DNA of 26,707 nt, taken from NCBI GenBank assembly GCA_028684435.1, contig JAQUFX010000010.1, positions 1 to 26,707 of the forward strand, in the 5' to 3' direction. Both the position numbers and the translations under genes were made by a program. Source of the DNA: Bacilli bacterium. Lineage in GTDB: Bacteria > Bacillota_I > Bacilli_A > RF39 > UBA660. Below are positions 1-8,442 of the stretch, one piece after another. The notes below the pieces were generated by a model that worked only from the letters and a program-made list of their open reading frames with translations, was not told the DNA's origin and made no database searches. Each line of letters begins with the position of its first letter. The stretch's first letter is position 1.

Positions 1-12
1 ATTTTAACATTT

Positions 13-768
13 TTAGTATTCAATGTCAAAAAGAGAATAAAAATTCTTCTCTAAATAAAAGGATAAATCTTTTTCGGATAAATTATAAATTTTACTGAAT
101 TTTTTAGCAATATAAACAATATATTTTGGCTCATTTTGTTTACCTCTATATGGTTCAGGTGTTATATAAGGAGAATCTGTTTCTAATAAAATATTATTAA
201 TAGGGATTTTATTTAACACTTCATTAAGTTTACTATTTTTAAAAGTAATAATCCCATTTATGCCTAATTTGAAACCTAATTTAATAAATTCGATTGCTGT
301 TTCATAACTACCAGAAAAAGAGTGGATTATTCCTTTGATTTTATATTCTTTTAATATTTTTAATAAGTCGTCAGTTGATTGTCTATTATGTATAATTACC
401 GGTTTATTATAATTTTTTGCTATATTTAATAACGATATTAAAAGAGATTTTTGGTTATTTTTGTTGTTATTATTTCTATAATAGTCTAAGCCTATTTCTC
501 CAATAGCTATAATTTTAGGATGATTAATATTGTTTATAATATGATTTATGGTTTTATCATTAAAATCCTCTATATTATTAGGATGAATACCTAAAGCACC
601 ATATACATTTTTATATTTGTTTACTAATTTTATTACTTCAATATTACTTTGATAATTGTATCCATTAATTATTATTCTTTTTATATTATTTATTTTTAAA
701 TTTTTTAGAATAGAATCTATATTATTATATTCGCTTGATAATATATGACAGTGGGTATCAGTATACAT
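13..768 (-). CDS. tatD: TatD family metal-dependent deoxyribonuclease
   Basis: A TIM-barrel metallohydrolase of the TatD family. Members are 3'-5' exonucleases acting on DNA (and RNA) and have been linked to DNA repair. The metal ligands are visible: HxH at residues 6-8 (THCH), Glu91 in GEIGLDYY, His128 in IIHNRQ, His150 in IHSFSGS and Asp199 in ETDSPYITP. The length of 251 residues is normal for the family. ATG is preceded by AAGGTG on the minus strand. It is the last gene seen of the left arm and follows the spoVT pair after a 92-base gap. In Bacillus tatD also lies in this origin-proximal neighbourhood. The exact substrate in the cell cannot be read from sequence. Confidence 0.96.
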   Translation of the reverse strand: MYTDTHCHILSSEYNNIDSILKNLKINNIKRIIINGYNYQSNIEVIKLVNKYKNVYGALGIHPNNIEDFNDKTINHIINNINHPKIIAIGEIGLDYYRNNNNKNNQKSLLISLLNIAKNYNKPVIIHNRQSTDDLLKILKEYKIKGIIHSFSGSYETAIEFIKLGFKLGINGIITFKNSKLNEVLNKIPINNILLETDSPYITPEPYRGKQNEPKYIVYIAKKFSKIYNLSEKDLSFYLEKNFYSLFDIEY

Positions 769-860
769 TATTTCACCTTCTTTTTATTATATTATAATAT
801 AAAAAAAGAAAAAACTTAATTATTATTAGTTTAATCTTAAATTAAATTTTTCATTTATTA

Positions 861-1358
861 TTATATAACTTCAATATGTCCACTTATTACATTAGCAATA
901 AATCTTGTTGGCAATGATAAATCTTCTTCTCCCGAAGTATAAATAATAACCATACCAATAACTGTAGATGATACTATAATTTCTTCAACAAATATATTAC
1001 CATTTATTGTAATTTCATTATTAATTTTTATATTATTTAATTTTTTAAATTCTTCTGCATCTATTACTATTTTAGAATTAAGTTTTAAATTATTAAATGA
1101 TTTATTACTATAAATTATATTTTCTAAGTCAGTAATTATAAGATTGTATTTAAATAAAAAATTAAATATATCCCCTAATTTTTTTATAAAATTTATATTA
1201 TTAACTACGTATGAGAATTTTGATACTTTAATATTTTTATCCACACAATTAATAATTAAATGCTCTCCCTCTTGAATTTTTAATCTTTGTCTTAATTCCT
1301 TAGGGATTACTATTCTTCCTAATTCATCTATTTTTCTTACATATCCGTCTTCATTCAT
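861..1358 (-). CDS. spoVT: SpoVT-like transcription regulator, distal copy (AbrB swapped-hairpin plus GAF-like domain)
   Basis: SpoVT is a DNA-binding regulator of late forespore genes in Bacillus. The first 50 residues are the AbrB-type swapped-hairpin DNA-binding domain (KIDELGRIVIPKELRQRLKI). The rest resembles the GAF-like domain of SpoVT, ending GMVIIYTSGEEDLSLP and a last helix. At 165 residues it is slightly shorter than Bacillus SpoVT (178). A TTG three bases upstream is in frame; I prefer the ATG at 1358, after GAGGGTG. It is a tandem paralogue of the gene at 1551-2054: the DNA-binding part is nearly identical, while the middle of the GAF-like part differs, with a short indel around residues 95-105. 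It has its own 189-base upstream region with a plausible promoter. A role in sporulation is inferred from the family only. Confidence 0.93.
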   Translation of the reverse strand: MNEDGYVRKIDELGRIVIPKELRQRLKIQEGEHLIINCVDKNIKVSKFSYVVNNINFIKKLGDIFNFLFKYNLIITDLENIIYSNKSFNNLKLNSKIVIDAEEFKKLNNIKINNEITINGNIFVEEIIVSSTVIGMVIIYTSGEEDLSLPTRFIANVISGHIEVI

Positions 1359-1427
1359 CAATTATATACACCCTCTTAAAAGAAAAATAATGCTCGTTTT
1401 ATTACTATTTTCAAAAAAATTATATTT

Positions 1428-1448
1428 AGCGTTTTACAAATTTACGCT
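1428..1448. repeat. Short inverted repeat in the leader of the distal spoVT copy
   Basis: AGCGT and ACGCT arms of 5 bp flank an 11-base AT spacer. It lies just downstream of the predicted start of transcription, so it could be an operator or a small leader hairpin. There is no T-tract in the direction of the gene, so it is not a terminator. Weak evidence. Confidence 0.3.
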
Positions 1449-1465
1449 TTTCTCTTTTCTAAATT

Positions 1466-1494
1466 ATTATACATATTATTGGCTATTTTGCAAA
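1466..1494 (-). promoter_or_regulatory. Candidate sigma-A promoter for the distal spoVT copy
   Basis: On the minus strand: -35 TTTGCA (1489-1494), a 17-base spacer, and -10 TATAAT (1466-1471). The -10 is perfect and the spacing ideal, but the -35 is weak and TATAAT arises easily in DNA this AT-rich. No convincing SigG-type promoter was seen here. Confidence 0.4.
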
Positions 1495-1550
1495 TGGAAA
1501 TTGTTACCATTTGTACTAACTATTTGTTGTTTTTTATAAATAATAAAAGG

Positions 1551-2054
1551 TTAAATATATTCAATATGAGCGCTTATTACATTTGCTACAAATTTAGAAA
1601 AAGCTAATAAATTAATATCTTCTGAAGTATAAATAATAACCATACCAATAACTGTAGATGCTGAAATAATTTCTTCTACAAATATATTATCGTTTATCGT
1701 AATTTCATTGTTGATTTTTATTTTTTTATAATTATTTAAATCATTTGATTTTATTAATTCACTTAATGAACTATTTAATTTTAAATTTCTAAATACTTTA
1801 TTACTATATATAACATTATCTAGGTCAGTAATTATTATATTATAATTAAATACCAAATTAAAAGCATCACCTATTTTTTTAATAAAATTTTGATTATTAA
1901 CTACGTATGAAAACTTAGAGACTTTAATATTTTTATCCACACAATTAATAATTAAATTTTCCCCTTCTTGAATTTTTAATCTTTGTCTTAATTCCTTAGG
2001 TATTACTATTCTTCCTAACTCATCTATTTTTCTTATATAACCGTTTTCATTCAT
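1551..2054 (-). CDS. spoVT: SpoVT-like transcription regulator, mfd-proximal copy
   Basis: Second SpoVT paralogue, 167 residues. It has the same AbrB-type DNA-binding hairpin (residues about 5-50) followed by a GAF-like domain. It sits directly downstream of mfd, as spoVT does in Bacillus, so this copy is probably the ancestral position and the distal one the duplicate. Only 42 bases separate it from mfd, so it may be read through from mfd or from a promoter inside the end of mfd. The start is the ATG after GGTGTAGAAG. Nucleotide identity with the other copy is high over the first 150 bases and over the segment encoding STVIGMVIIYTS, suggesting a fairly recent duplication or gene conversion. 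Confidence 0.94.
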   Translation of the reverse strand: MNENGYIRKIDELGRIVIPKELRQRLKIQEGENLIINCVDKNIKVSKFSYVVNNQNFIKKIGDAFNLVFNYNIIITDLDNVIYSNKVFRNLKLNSSLSELIKSNDLNNYKKIKINNEITINDNIFVEEIISASTVIGMVIIYTSEDINLLAFSKFVANVISAHIEYI

Positions 2055-2096
2055 CTTCTACACCACTTATATTTAATGTGCTTCTTTTTTTGGTTT

Positions 2097-5000
2097 TTAT
2101 TCAATATGAGTATTAATTGCTAATAATAAAGGTACTAAATCATATATAAAATGATGATTTTTATTATTAATTTTTAAACTTATTATAATACTATTTCTTT
2201 GATATTTTAATTTGAAATTTTCATTAATATTATATGTTTGAAGAAATAATTTTTCACCATTAATTTTTGATGATAAATCTTGAGGCAAATAAATTTCTAT
2301 TTTTTCTTTCGTTTGTACTAATTTTTTTATATTTAATTTTTGAGTTAATTTTTCAAACCACTCTTCATACATATATATTTCTATTTTATTATCAATAGTT
2401 CCGAATCTATCTTCTATTTCTGATTTTACTTCTTTTAATGATTTAAGATCTTCGATTTTATTTATTAAATTATGAATTTCAATTCGAATATTTTCATCAG
2501 CTACATAATCGGGAGATATATGAGTATCAACAGTTAATAATGGTGGTTTTTCTTCTTGATTAATAATCTCTTTTCCTTTTATTTCCGCTACTACTTCTTT
2601 AATCATTTGAGTATATAAATTAAATCCAACCGAATCTATAAAACCCGCTTGCTCTCTTCCTAATAAATCGCCTGCCCCTCTTATAGATAAATCTCTTAAA
2701 GCTATTTTATATCCGCTTCCTAATTCAGTAAATTCTTTGATAGCTTTTAATCTTTTAATTGCTGTTTCATTCAATACTTTATTTTTATTATACATTAAAT
2801 AACAATAGCCAATTTTATTACTTCTACCTACTCGACCTCTTAATTGATATAATTGACTTAAACCAAAATTTTGAGCATCAATAACAATTAAACTATTAAC
2901 ATTTTGAATATCGATACCAGTTTCAATTATAGTAGAACATATTAAGACATCAAATTTATACATTACAAAATCTTCAATTATTGTTTCTAATTGGATTTTC
3001 TTCATTTGACCATGAGCAAAATTAATTTTAGCATCCGGGATTAATTCTTTTATTCTGAAATACATATCTTCAATTTTTTTGACATTATTATATAATAAAA
3101 ATACTTGGCCATTTCTAGATATTTCTTTATATATTATATCTTTAATCAAAATATCATTTTCCTCAAGTACATATGTTTGAACGGGATATCTATCTTTTGG
3201 AGGTGTATCTAAAATTGATAAATCTTTTAAACCAGACATCGACATCTTTAAAGTTCTAGGAATTGGTGTTGCTGATAAAGTCAAAACATTAACATTTTTT
3301 TTGATTGCTTTAATTTTTTCTTTTTGCATTACACCAAATCTTTGTTCTTCATCTATTATAAGAAGCCCCAAATCATAATAAATAATATTTTTATTTAATA
3401 ATCGATGAGTTCCAAATATTATATCTATTTTACCATTTTTTAAATCAGTAAAAATATTTTCAGATTCTTTTTTATTAGTAAATCTATTTAAAAGTTTAAT
3501 ATTTAAATTAAATTTTGCAAATCGTTTAATAGCTACTTCATGTTGTTGCTTAGACAATATCGTGGTAGGACATAAATATGCCACTTGAAAACCATTCATT
3601 ACAGTTTTAAACATACTTCTAAAAGCCACTTCCGTTTTACCGAATCCTACATCACCACATAATAAACGATCCATTGGTATATCTTTAGAAAGGTCCTCGT
3701 CGATTTCATTTATACATTTAATTTGATCAATTGTTTCAATATATTCAAACTCTTTACTAAATGCTATTTCTTCGGGAAAACATAAATAAGGAGTTACGGT
3801 TTCTTTTATATGGTTAGTATATAATTTCAGTAATTCATCATAAATATCAGTAATTTTTTCTTTAACATTTCTCTTTGTTTTTTCCCAAGTTGGACTGCCT
3901 AACATATTAATTTTGGGTTTAATACCATCACAATCAGAATATTTATATATCGTATTTATTTTTTCAACAGGAACATAGACTTTATCATTACCTTGATATT
4001 TAATTAATAGATAATCTTTTTTATATCCAATTACTTCTAAAGTTATTACTCCGTCATAAATTCCAATCCCATGGTCACGATGAACAACATAATCTCCTTT
4101 AACTAAATCCGAAAACGATTTTATTTTTGTTCCAATTTTAATAATATTTTGTTTTTTATCTAGTTTATTTTTTTTAATAATATCATTTTCACTAATATAA
4201 ATTTTATTATCAATAATAAAGCCTTCATTAATATCTTGTTTAATTATATTTATTTTATTTACCAAGATTTTATCTAAATTAACATTAGTATCAAACCATT
4301 TTATTAAATCAATTATGGTTTTTTCATTAGTAGCCATAAAAATTATAGTATATTTATTTATTTTTGACATTACAAAATCTTTTAATAGTTTTATATTACC
4401 ATTAAAATTTTCTATTGCTTGAGATGAATAAGTTATTGAATTTTTTTCATTTAATCCTATATTATTCATACATATAGTTTTTTTAACAAAAATATCATTT
4501 AAATAAAACATATATTTATAATTAGAATCAATATTATTGCAGTCTTTATAATCAAATATTACTTCTTGAAGATGTTTATAAGAGCTATTTATTAACTCAT
4601 TATCTATTTTAAATACAATAGGTTCATCTAAATAATCATATATAGAAGAATAATCTTTTGAAATAATTTCTTTATATGGTAATATTTTTATTTTATTTAT
4701 TTTTTTTGTTGATAATTGGGTGTCATAATCAAATTGTCTTATGCTTTCTATTTCATCACCAAAGAATTCAATACGGATTGGGTAGTCATAATTAAATGGA
4801 AAAATATCAATAACAAAACCTCTAACTGAATATTCTCCAGTTGATGTTACTAAAGATTCTTTTTCATAGCCGATATAATCTAGAGCTTCTATTAATTCAT
4901 TTCGTTTAATTATCATAGTTTCTTTTAAATTTATTATTGATTTATCAACAATGTTTTTATTGGGAATATATTTTAAAAACCCCATTAAATTTGTAATTAC

Positions 5001-5303
5001 AATACACGGCTTATTATACTTAATATTATTAATGGTTTGAAGCCTTTGAGCTTTAAATTCAGGAGAAATGGAGACAGCTACAGAAGTCAAAAAATCATCC
5101 ATAGGAAAAAAGAAAACATTTTCTGTATAAGTTTTCATTTTTTTATAATATTTATTTGCTTCATACACTGAACTTGTTAATATTAATATATTTTGATTAT
5201 TTTTTTTATAGTATTTTAATATATATAAAGTATTTAATTCATCAGTTAAGCCACAAACATTATTAACATCATTATTTTTAAAATTATTAAAAATATCTTC
5301 CAT
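2097..5303 (-). CDS. mfd: Transcription-repair coupling factor Mfd
   Basis: Mfd is a DNA translocase that removes RNA polymerase stalled at lesions and recruits UvrA. Its 1068 residues cover the full architecture. The N-terminal third is the UvrB-like module (VDIFPFNYDYPIRIEFFGDE near residue 170). The RNA-polymerase-interacting CarD-like domain contains VKGDYVVHRDHGIGIYDGV near 405. The superfamily 2 translocase has Walker A GDVGFGKTEVA near 550, DEEQ box IIDEEQRFG near 650, motif III LSATPIPRT, and motif VI QLRGRVGRS. A C-terminal autoinhibitory domain follows. At 1068 residues it is somewhat shorter than Bacillus Mfd (about 1180). ATG is preceded by AAAGGAAA. The neighbours pth (upstream) and spoVT (downstream) match Bacillus, except that the anti-sigma gene fin, which sits between pth and mfd there, is absent. 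Confidence 0.98.
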   Translation of the reverse strand: MEDIFNNFKNNDVNNVCGLTDELNTLYILKYYKKNNQNILILTSSVYEANKYYKKMKTYTENVFFFPMDDFLTSVAVSISPEFKAQRLQTINNIKYNKPCIVITNLMGFLKYIPNKNIVDKSIINLKETMIIKRNELIEALDYIGYEKESLVTSTGEYSVRGFVIDIFPFNYDYPIRIEFFGDEIESIRQFDYDTQLSTKKINKIKILPYKEIISKDYSSIYDYLDEPIVFKIDNELINSSYKHLQEVIFDYKDCNNIDSNYKYMFYLNDIFVKKTICMNNIGLNEKNSITYSSQAIENFNGNIKLLKDFVMSKINKYTIIFMATNEKTIIDLIKWFDTNVNLDKILVNKINIIKQDINEGFIIDNKIYISENDIIKKNKLDKKQNIIKIGTKIKSFSDLVKGDYVVHRDHGIGIYDGVITLEVIGYKKDYLLIKYQGNDKVYVPVEKINTIYKYSDCDGIKPKINMLGSPTWEKTKRNVKEKITDIYDELLKLYTNHIKETVTPYLCFPEEIAFSKEFEYIETIDQIKCINEIDEDLSKDIPMDRLLCGDVGFGKTEVAFRSMFKTVMNGFQVAYLCPTTILSKQQHEVAIKRFAKFNLNIKLLNRFTNKKESENIFTDLKNGKIDIIFGTHRLLNKNIIYYDLGLLIIDEEQRFGVMQKEKIKAIKKNVNVLTLSATPIPRTLKMSMSGLKDLSILDTPPKDRYPVQTYVLEENDILIKDIIYKEISRNGQVFLLYNNVKKIEDMYFRIKELIPDAKINFAHGQMKKIQLETIIEDFVMYKFDVLICSTIIETGIDIQNVNSLIVIDAQNFGLSQLYQLRGRVGRSNKIGYCYLMYNKNKVLNETAIKRLKAIKEFTELGSGYKIALRDLSIRGAGDLLGREQAGFIDSVGFNLYTQMIKEVVAEIKGKEIINQEEKPPLLTVDTHISPDYVADENIRIEIHNLINKIEDLKSLKEVKSEIEDRFGTIDNKIEIYMYEEWFEKLTQKLNIKKLVQTKEKIEIYLPQDLSSKINGEKLFLQTYNINENFKLKYQRNSIIISLKINNKNHHFIYDLVPLLLAINTHIE

Positions 5304-5464
5304 ATATTATTTCCTTTGATTATTTTATAATATACAATTATAATTTATATTATAAAACTTATATTATAAAATAAATTTTCTATAATAATTTTGTTTAATT
5401 AAATTTACTTATAATATAAACAAAAAAATTTTAAAAATGTAAGAATTTAAAAATGTAATATTTT
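5304..5464. other. AT-only intergenic region between pth and mfd; no gene seen
   Basis: 161 bases, almost purely A and T, with several TATAAT-like strings on the minus strand but no -35 worth naming. A direct repeat of TTTAAAAATGTAA-like sequence lies at its pth end. The small anti-sigma gene fin, present here in Bacillus, cannot be found. Confidence 0.6.
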
Positions 5465-6013
5465 TTATTTTATTTTATTATTGTATTTATTCATTAAATA
5501 ATCTACAGAATTATTTTCTTTAAAATCATTGATTATATCATATATACTATTTTTAATTTCGTTTAATAATTCTTTTTCTTTTTTAGTGAATTGTCCTAAA
5601 ACATAATCCTTAGTTTTAATTTCTTTATCATTAGATATTCCTATTTTTATCCTAATAAACTCTTCTGTTTTTAAAACATTGATAATAGATTTAATCCCAT
5701 TATGTCCACCAGAAGAACTATTATATTTTATTTTATATGAACCAATATTAATATCTAAATCATCGTGAATTATTAAAATATCTTTTATATTTATTTTATA
5801 AAATTTGATAAAATATTTTATAGCTATACCAGATAAATTCATGAATGTTGTAGGTTTTAAATAAATAATATCCCTATCTTTATAAAATAAACCATAAGAA
5901 TTCTTTTTCCATTTTATATCACCAAGAAAATTATCTAATATCTTAAAACCAATATTATGTCTTGTGTTTTCATAATTTTTACCGATATTTCCTAGTCCTA
6001 CAATCAATTTCAT
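5465..6013 (-). CDS. pth: Peptidyl-tRNA hydrolase
   Basis: Pth cleaves the ester bond of peptidyl-tRNAs that drop off ribosomes, recycling tRNA. The catalytic set is present: Asn in GLGNIGKNYENTRHNIGF, His19 in that same segment, Asp84 in ILIIHDDLDI, Asn59 in TTFMNLSG and Asn105 in GGHNGIKSI. The protein is 182 residues from the chosen start. An in-frame ATG lies ten codons upstream at 6043, but the ATG at 6013 directly follows ACAGGAGGCTAT, a strong ribosome binding site, and gives the standard N-terminus MKLIVGLGN. A Noc-type palindrome sits just upstream at 6042-6067, overlapping the longer start. Confidence 0.98.
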   Translation of the reverse strand: MKLIVGLGNIGKNYENTRHNIGFKILDNFLGDIKWKKNSYGLFYKDRDIIYLKPTTFMNLSGIAIKYFIKFYKINIKDILIIHDDLDINIGSYKIKYNSSSGGHNGIKSIINVLKTEEFIRIKIGISNDKEIKTKDYVLGQFTKKEKELLNEIKNSIYDIINDFKENNSVDYLMNKYNNKIK

Positions 6014-6041
6014 ATAGCCTCCTGTATTTACTAAAAAATAC

Positions 6042-6067
6042 AAAATTATTTCCCGGGAAATAATTTT
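6042..6067. promoter_or_regulatory. Noc-binding-site-like 26-bp perfect palindrome (copy 1)
   Basis: Perfect palindrome centred between 6054 and 6055 with core TATTTCCCGGGAAATA, identical to the Bacillus Noc binding consensus ATTTCCCGGGAAAT. It lies between ricT and pth. Noc is the nucleoid-occlusion protein that blocks septum formation over the chromosome. Two more copies in this window (9226-9249 and 11098-11123) share at least 24 bp. As RNA it could also fold into a loop-less hairpin, but the same sequence inside dnaX argues against a terminator role. Confidence 0.85.
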
Positions 6068-6074
6068 ATTCTAA

Positions 6075-6866
6075 TTATTTTTTATTACATCCATTTTTTA
6101 CTTTTATTTCTTTTATTTCGTCATTTAAATTTACCTTGTATTTTTGATTTAATATATCAACAGAAATTACTTTACCATTTATGCCATCAATTTTTACCAT
6201 ATCCCCAATATTAGGAATTTCCCTTCGACATTCTATATATATATCGTCTTCATAGGCTAAACAACAAAGTAATCTTCCGCAAGCACCATTTATTTTATTG
6301 GGATTTAAAGCAATATTTTGATTTTTAGCCATATTTATTGAAATTGTTTCCATAAAATTTAAAAAATCAGCACAACACAATACCCTTCCACAATGCCCTA
6401 TACCACCAATTTCTTTAGATTTATCACGTACACCTATTTGATGTAATTCTATTCTAGTTTTAAATTTTGAAGCCAATATTTTAACTAGTTCTCTGAAATC
6501 AACTCTTTCATCTGCAATAAAATTAAATAATAATTGCTTTCGATCAAAAGTATAACTGCAATCTATAACTCGCATTTTTAAATCTAATATTTGTATTTCT
6601 TTTCTAGTTTCAAGCAATGCGTTTTTAGCGTCTGACAAATTTTTTAAATGTTTATTATAATCTACTTTTGAAGCAATTCTTATAACACTCTTTAATTTAT
6701 TTATTTTGCCAGAATTTTCTAATAAAGAAACAACTTTACCTAACTGATGTCCTTTTTCGGTTTCAACAATAACATAATCATTTTTATTTAATTTTATACC
6801 ATCTGATAAAAAATTATATATTTTACCATTTTCTTTAAATGCTACACCACATAAATTCAAAACCAT
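6075..6866 (-). CDS. ricT: RicT (YaaT), PSP1-domain iron-sulfur protein of the Ric complex
   Basis: In Bacillus, YaaT/RicT forms a complex with YlbF and YmcA that carries [4Fe-4S] clusters and assists RNase Y in mRNA maturation; it is needed for normal competence, sporulation and biofilm formation. The cysteines are conserved: Cys159, 164, 165 in GIGHCGRVLCC and Cys196, 201, 202 in GACGRLLCC, plus Cys103. The PSP1 C-terminal fold follows the N-terminal GVAFKENGKIYNF. Length 263 is close to the family norm (about 275). It overlaps the end of holB by one base (TAATG), as in the Bacillus holB-yaaT pair. GAGG is only two bases from this ATG; a TTG two codons later would be better spaced, so the exact start is uncertain. 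Confidence 0.95.
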   Translation of the reverse strand: MVLNLCGVAFKENGKIYNFLSDGIKLNKNDYVIVETEKGHQLGKVVSLLENSGKINKLKSVIRIASKVDYNKHLKNLSDAKNALLETRKEIQILDLKMRVIDCSYTFDRKQLLFNFIADERVDFRELVKILASKFKTRIELHQIGVRDKSKEIGGIGHCGRVLCCADFLNFMETISINMAKNQNIALNPNKINGACGRLLCCLAYEDDIYIECRREIPNIGDMVKIDGINGKVISVDILNQKYKVNLNDEIKEIKVKNGCNKK

Positions 6867-7600
6867 TACCTCAATTCTATGAAAAAATTGTCTAAAACTA
6901 AATCAATATTAACATTACTTTTTAACAATCGCAATATTTTATCTATTAAACAAATATTTTCAGAAATATTTGTTATATTATCACATAAACTATCTAATAG
7001 TTTTTCTGATTCATTTAATAATGATTCAAAAACAAAAATTAAATCGTTTCTTTGAAATTTACTATACTTTTTTTTAAAATCTATTTCTTTATTTATATTT
7101 CTAGTTCCATTAATAAAATCCAGTAAATCAGAAATATCATTTTTTAAATCTATGTTTTGATATTGTTCTTTTATTATAAAGTGTTGACATCGGCTTTTAA
7201 TAGTTTCTAATACATCAGAATTATAATCAGACAACAAAATGCCAATAATATCTATTCCTGGTTCTTCTAAAAATTTTAATAATTTGTTAGCAGCTGACTT
7301 ATTTAACTTTTCCGCATTTTTTATTATATAAATATTGTATTTATTATAAATCGGTAATGTAGAATATCTTTCTTGTAAAATTTCAATATCATGTGATTTT
7401 ATTTCCTTTCCATCAGGTTCAATCAACATCAAATTTAAATTTTTTTGATAATCAAGATTATTAATTAATTTTTTTTCAAATAAATAATCTATTATATTAT
7501 TTGTAATAATATCTATATTATTGCTTTCAATTAAAAATGCATGAGGTAGCTTGTCCACACTTAAACAATAATTAAAATAATCATAAAAATTCAAATTCAT
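6866..7600 (-). CDS. holB: DNA polymerase III delta' subunit, shortened and without a P-loop
   Basis: Delta' is part of the clamp loader that opens the beta clamp. The N-terminus LPHAFLIESNN aligns with the AAA+ start, but the Walker A Gly-Lys-Thr is absent, so it does not look able to bind ATP. The rigid-stator role of delta' does not need ATP. NAEKLNKSAANKLLKFLEEP and the SRC motif (KSRCQ, arginine finger region) identify the family. At 244 residues it is clearly shorter than Bacillus HolB (329), mainly through a reduced C-terminus; no zinc-binding cysteines are seen. It follows bofA by 12 bases and overlaps ricT. tmk, which precedes holB in Bacillus, is missing here. Confidence 0.9.
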   Translation of the reverse strand: MNLNFYDYFNYCLSVDKLPHAFLIESNNIDIITNNIIDYLFEKKLINNLDYQKNLNLMLIEPDGKEIKSHDIEILQERYSTLPIYNKYNIYIIKNAEKLNKSAANKLLKFLEEPGIDIIGILLSDYNSDVLETIKSRCQHFIIKEQYQNIDLKNDISDLLDFINGTRNINKEIDFKKKYSKFQRNDLIFVFESLLNESEKLLDSLCDNITNISENICLIDKILRLLKSNVNIDLVLDNFFIELR

Positions 7601-7612
7601 ATTTACCTCTCT

Positions 7613-7792
7613 TCATAATAAAAAGAAAAATGATAAAGCTAAAGTAATTAAACCTGGAAATCCTAATACACTTACTGCTGAAATGGTATATATATTAAGA
7701 GGAATAAAAATATCTAAATTTCTAATAAATAAATCCAAACTATAAATTATTACTATTGCAAATACTATTCTTTTAATTATCTTAAATATCAT
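7613..7792 (-). CDS. bofA: BofA-like small membrane protein (pro-sigma-K processing inhibitor family)
   Basis: A 59-residue protein with two hydrophobic segments (about 8-24 and 36-58) joined by a short loop. The stretch FIPLNIYTISAVSVLGFPGLI matches the BofA family signature (I-P-x-N ... LG-x-PG). In Bacillus, BofA sits in the outer forespore membrane and holds back SpoIVFB, the protease that activates sigma-K. It is shorter than Bacillus BofA (87). The ATG at 7792 with AGGTG six bases upstream is preferred over an in-frame GTG at 7801 that overlaps that site. It stands between recR and holB; in Bacillus bofA also follows recR. The assignment rests on the short motif and synteny. Confidence 0.82.
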   Translation of the reverse strand: MIFKIIKRIVFAIVIIYSLDLFIRNLDIFIPLNIYTISAVSVLGFPGLITLALSFFFLL

Positions 7793-7837
7793 TTTTTTCA
7801 CCTAATAATATTATGTAATATATATTTTATTATGATA

Positions 7838-8440
7838 TTATGATATTATTTGGCGATCTTTTAATGCTCTTTCGATAGTCAAAGTATCTAAATAATCTAT
7901 TTCTGCTCCCATTGGTATTCCATAAGATAATCTTGATATTTTTATATTTTGTTTTTTTAATTTTTTATTTATATACATTGATGTAGTTTCACCTTCTATA
8001 GAAGGTTTTAATGCAAGTATTAACTCAATAGCTTCAGCTTTTTTTTCACATCTCAAAATTAATGAATTTAAGTTTATATCTTCAGGATTTATGCCATCAA
8101 TTGGCGAAATTAAACCATTTAACACATGATATACTCCATTAAATTTCCCTATTTTCTCAAACATAAATATACTTTTATAATCTTCTACCACACAAATTAA
8201 ATTTTGATCTCGATATTCATTAGAACAAATATTACATGTTTCATTATCAGTCAAATTTGCACAAATATTACATTTTTGTAAATTTTTATTTACTCTCTTT
8301 ATTGCGTTAGAAAATCTTTCATTATCTTCATTAGTAAAATTAACTACAGATAAAGCTAGCCTTTCTGCTGATTTCTCGCCTACACCAGGTAATTTCTTGA
8401 AATATAATATTAATTCTTCTAAAGGTTTAGGATAAATCAT
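7838..8440 (-). CDS. recR: Recombination mediator RecR
   Basis: RecR works with RecO, and with RecF, to load RecA on gapped DNA. The 200 residues show the helix-hairpin-helix start (KKLPGVGEKSAERLA, 15-29), the four-cysteine zinc finger (Cys57, 60, 69, 72), the Toprim domain (LICVVEDYKSIFMFE) and the C-terminal ISRLSYGIPMGAEIDYLDTLTIERAL. It starts two bases after the ybaB stop with only a weak ribosome binding site, so translational coupling to ybaB is likely. recF lies in the same window beyond gyrAB. Confidence 0.98.
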   Translation of the reverse strand: MIYPKPLEELILYFKKLPGVGEKSAERLALSVVNFTNEDNERFSNAIKRVNKNLQKCNICANLTDNETCNICSNEYRDQNLICVVEDYKSIFMFEKIGKFNGVYHVLNGLISPIDGINPEDINLNSLILRCEKKAEAIELILALKPSIEGETTSMYINKKLKKQNIKISRLSYGIPMGAEIDYLDTLTIERALKDRQIIS

Positions 8441-8442
8441 TT

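Noticed and set aside
1380..1450. SigG-type promoter upstream of the distal spoVT copy
   Set aside because: A CATTATT string is present, but no matching -35 lies at the right distance.
6042..6067. Palindrome read as a transcription terminator of the tadA-ricT genes
   Set aside because: It has no loop, and the same sequence occurs inside dnaX and next to parS, so a protein-binding site explains all copies better.
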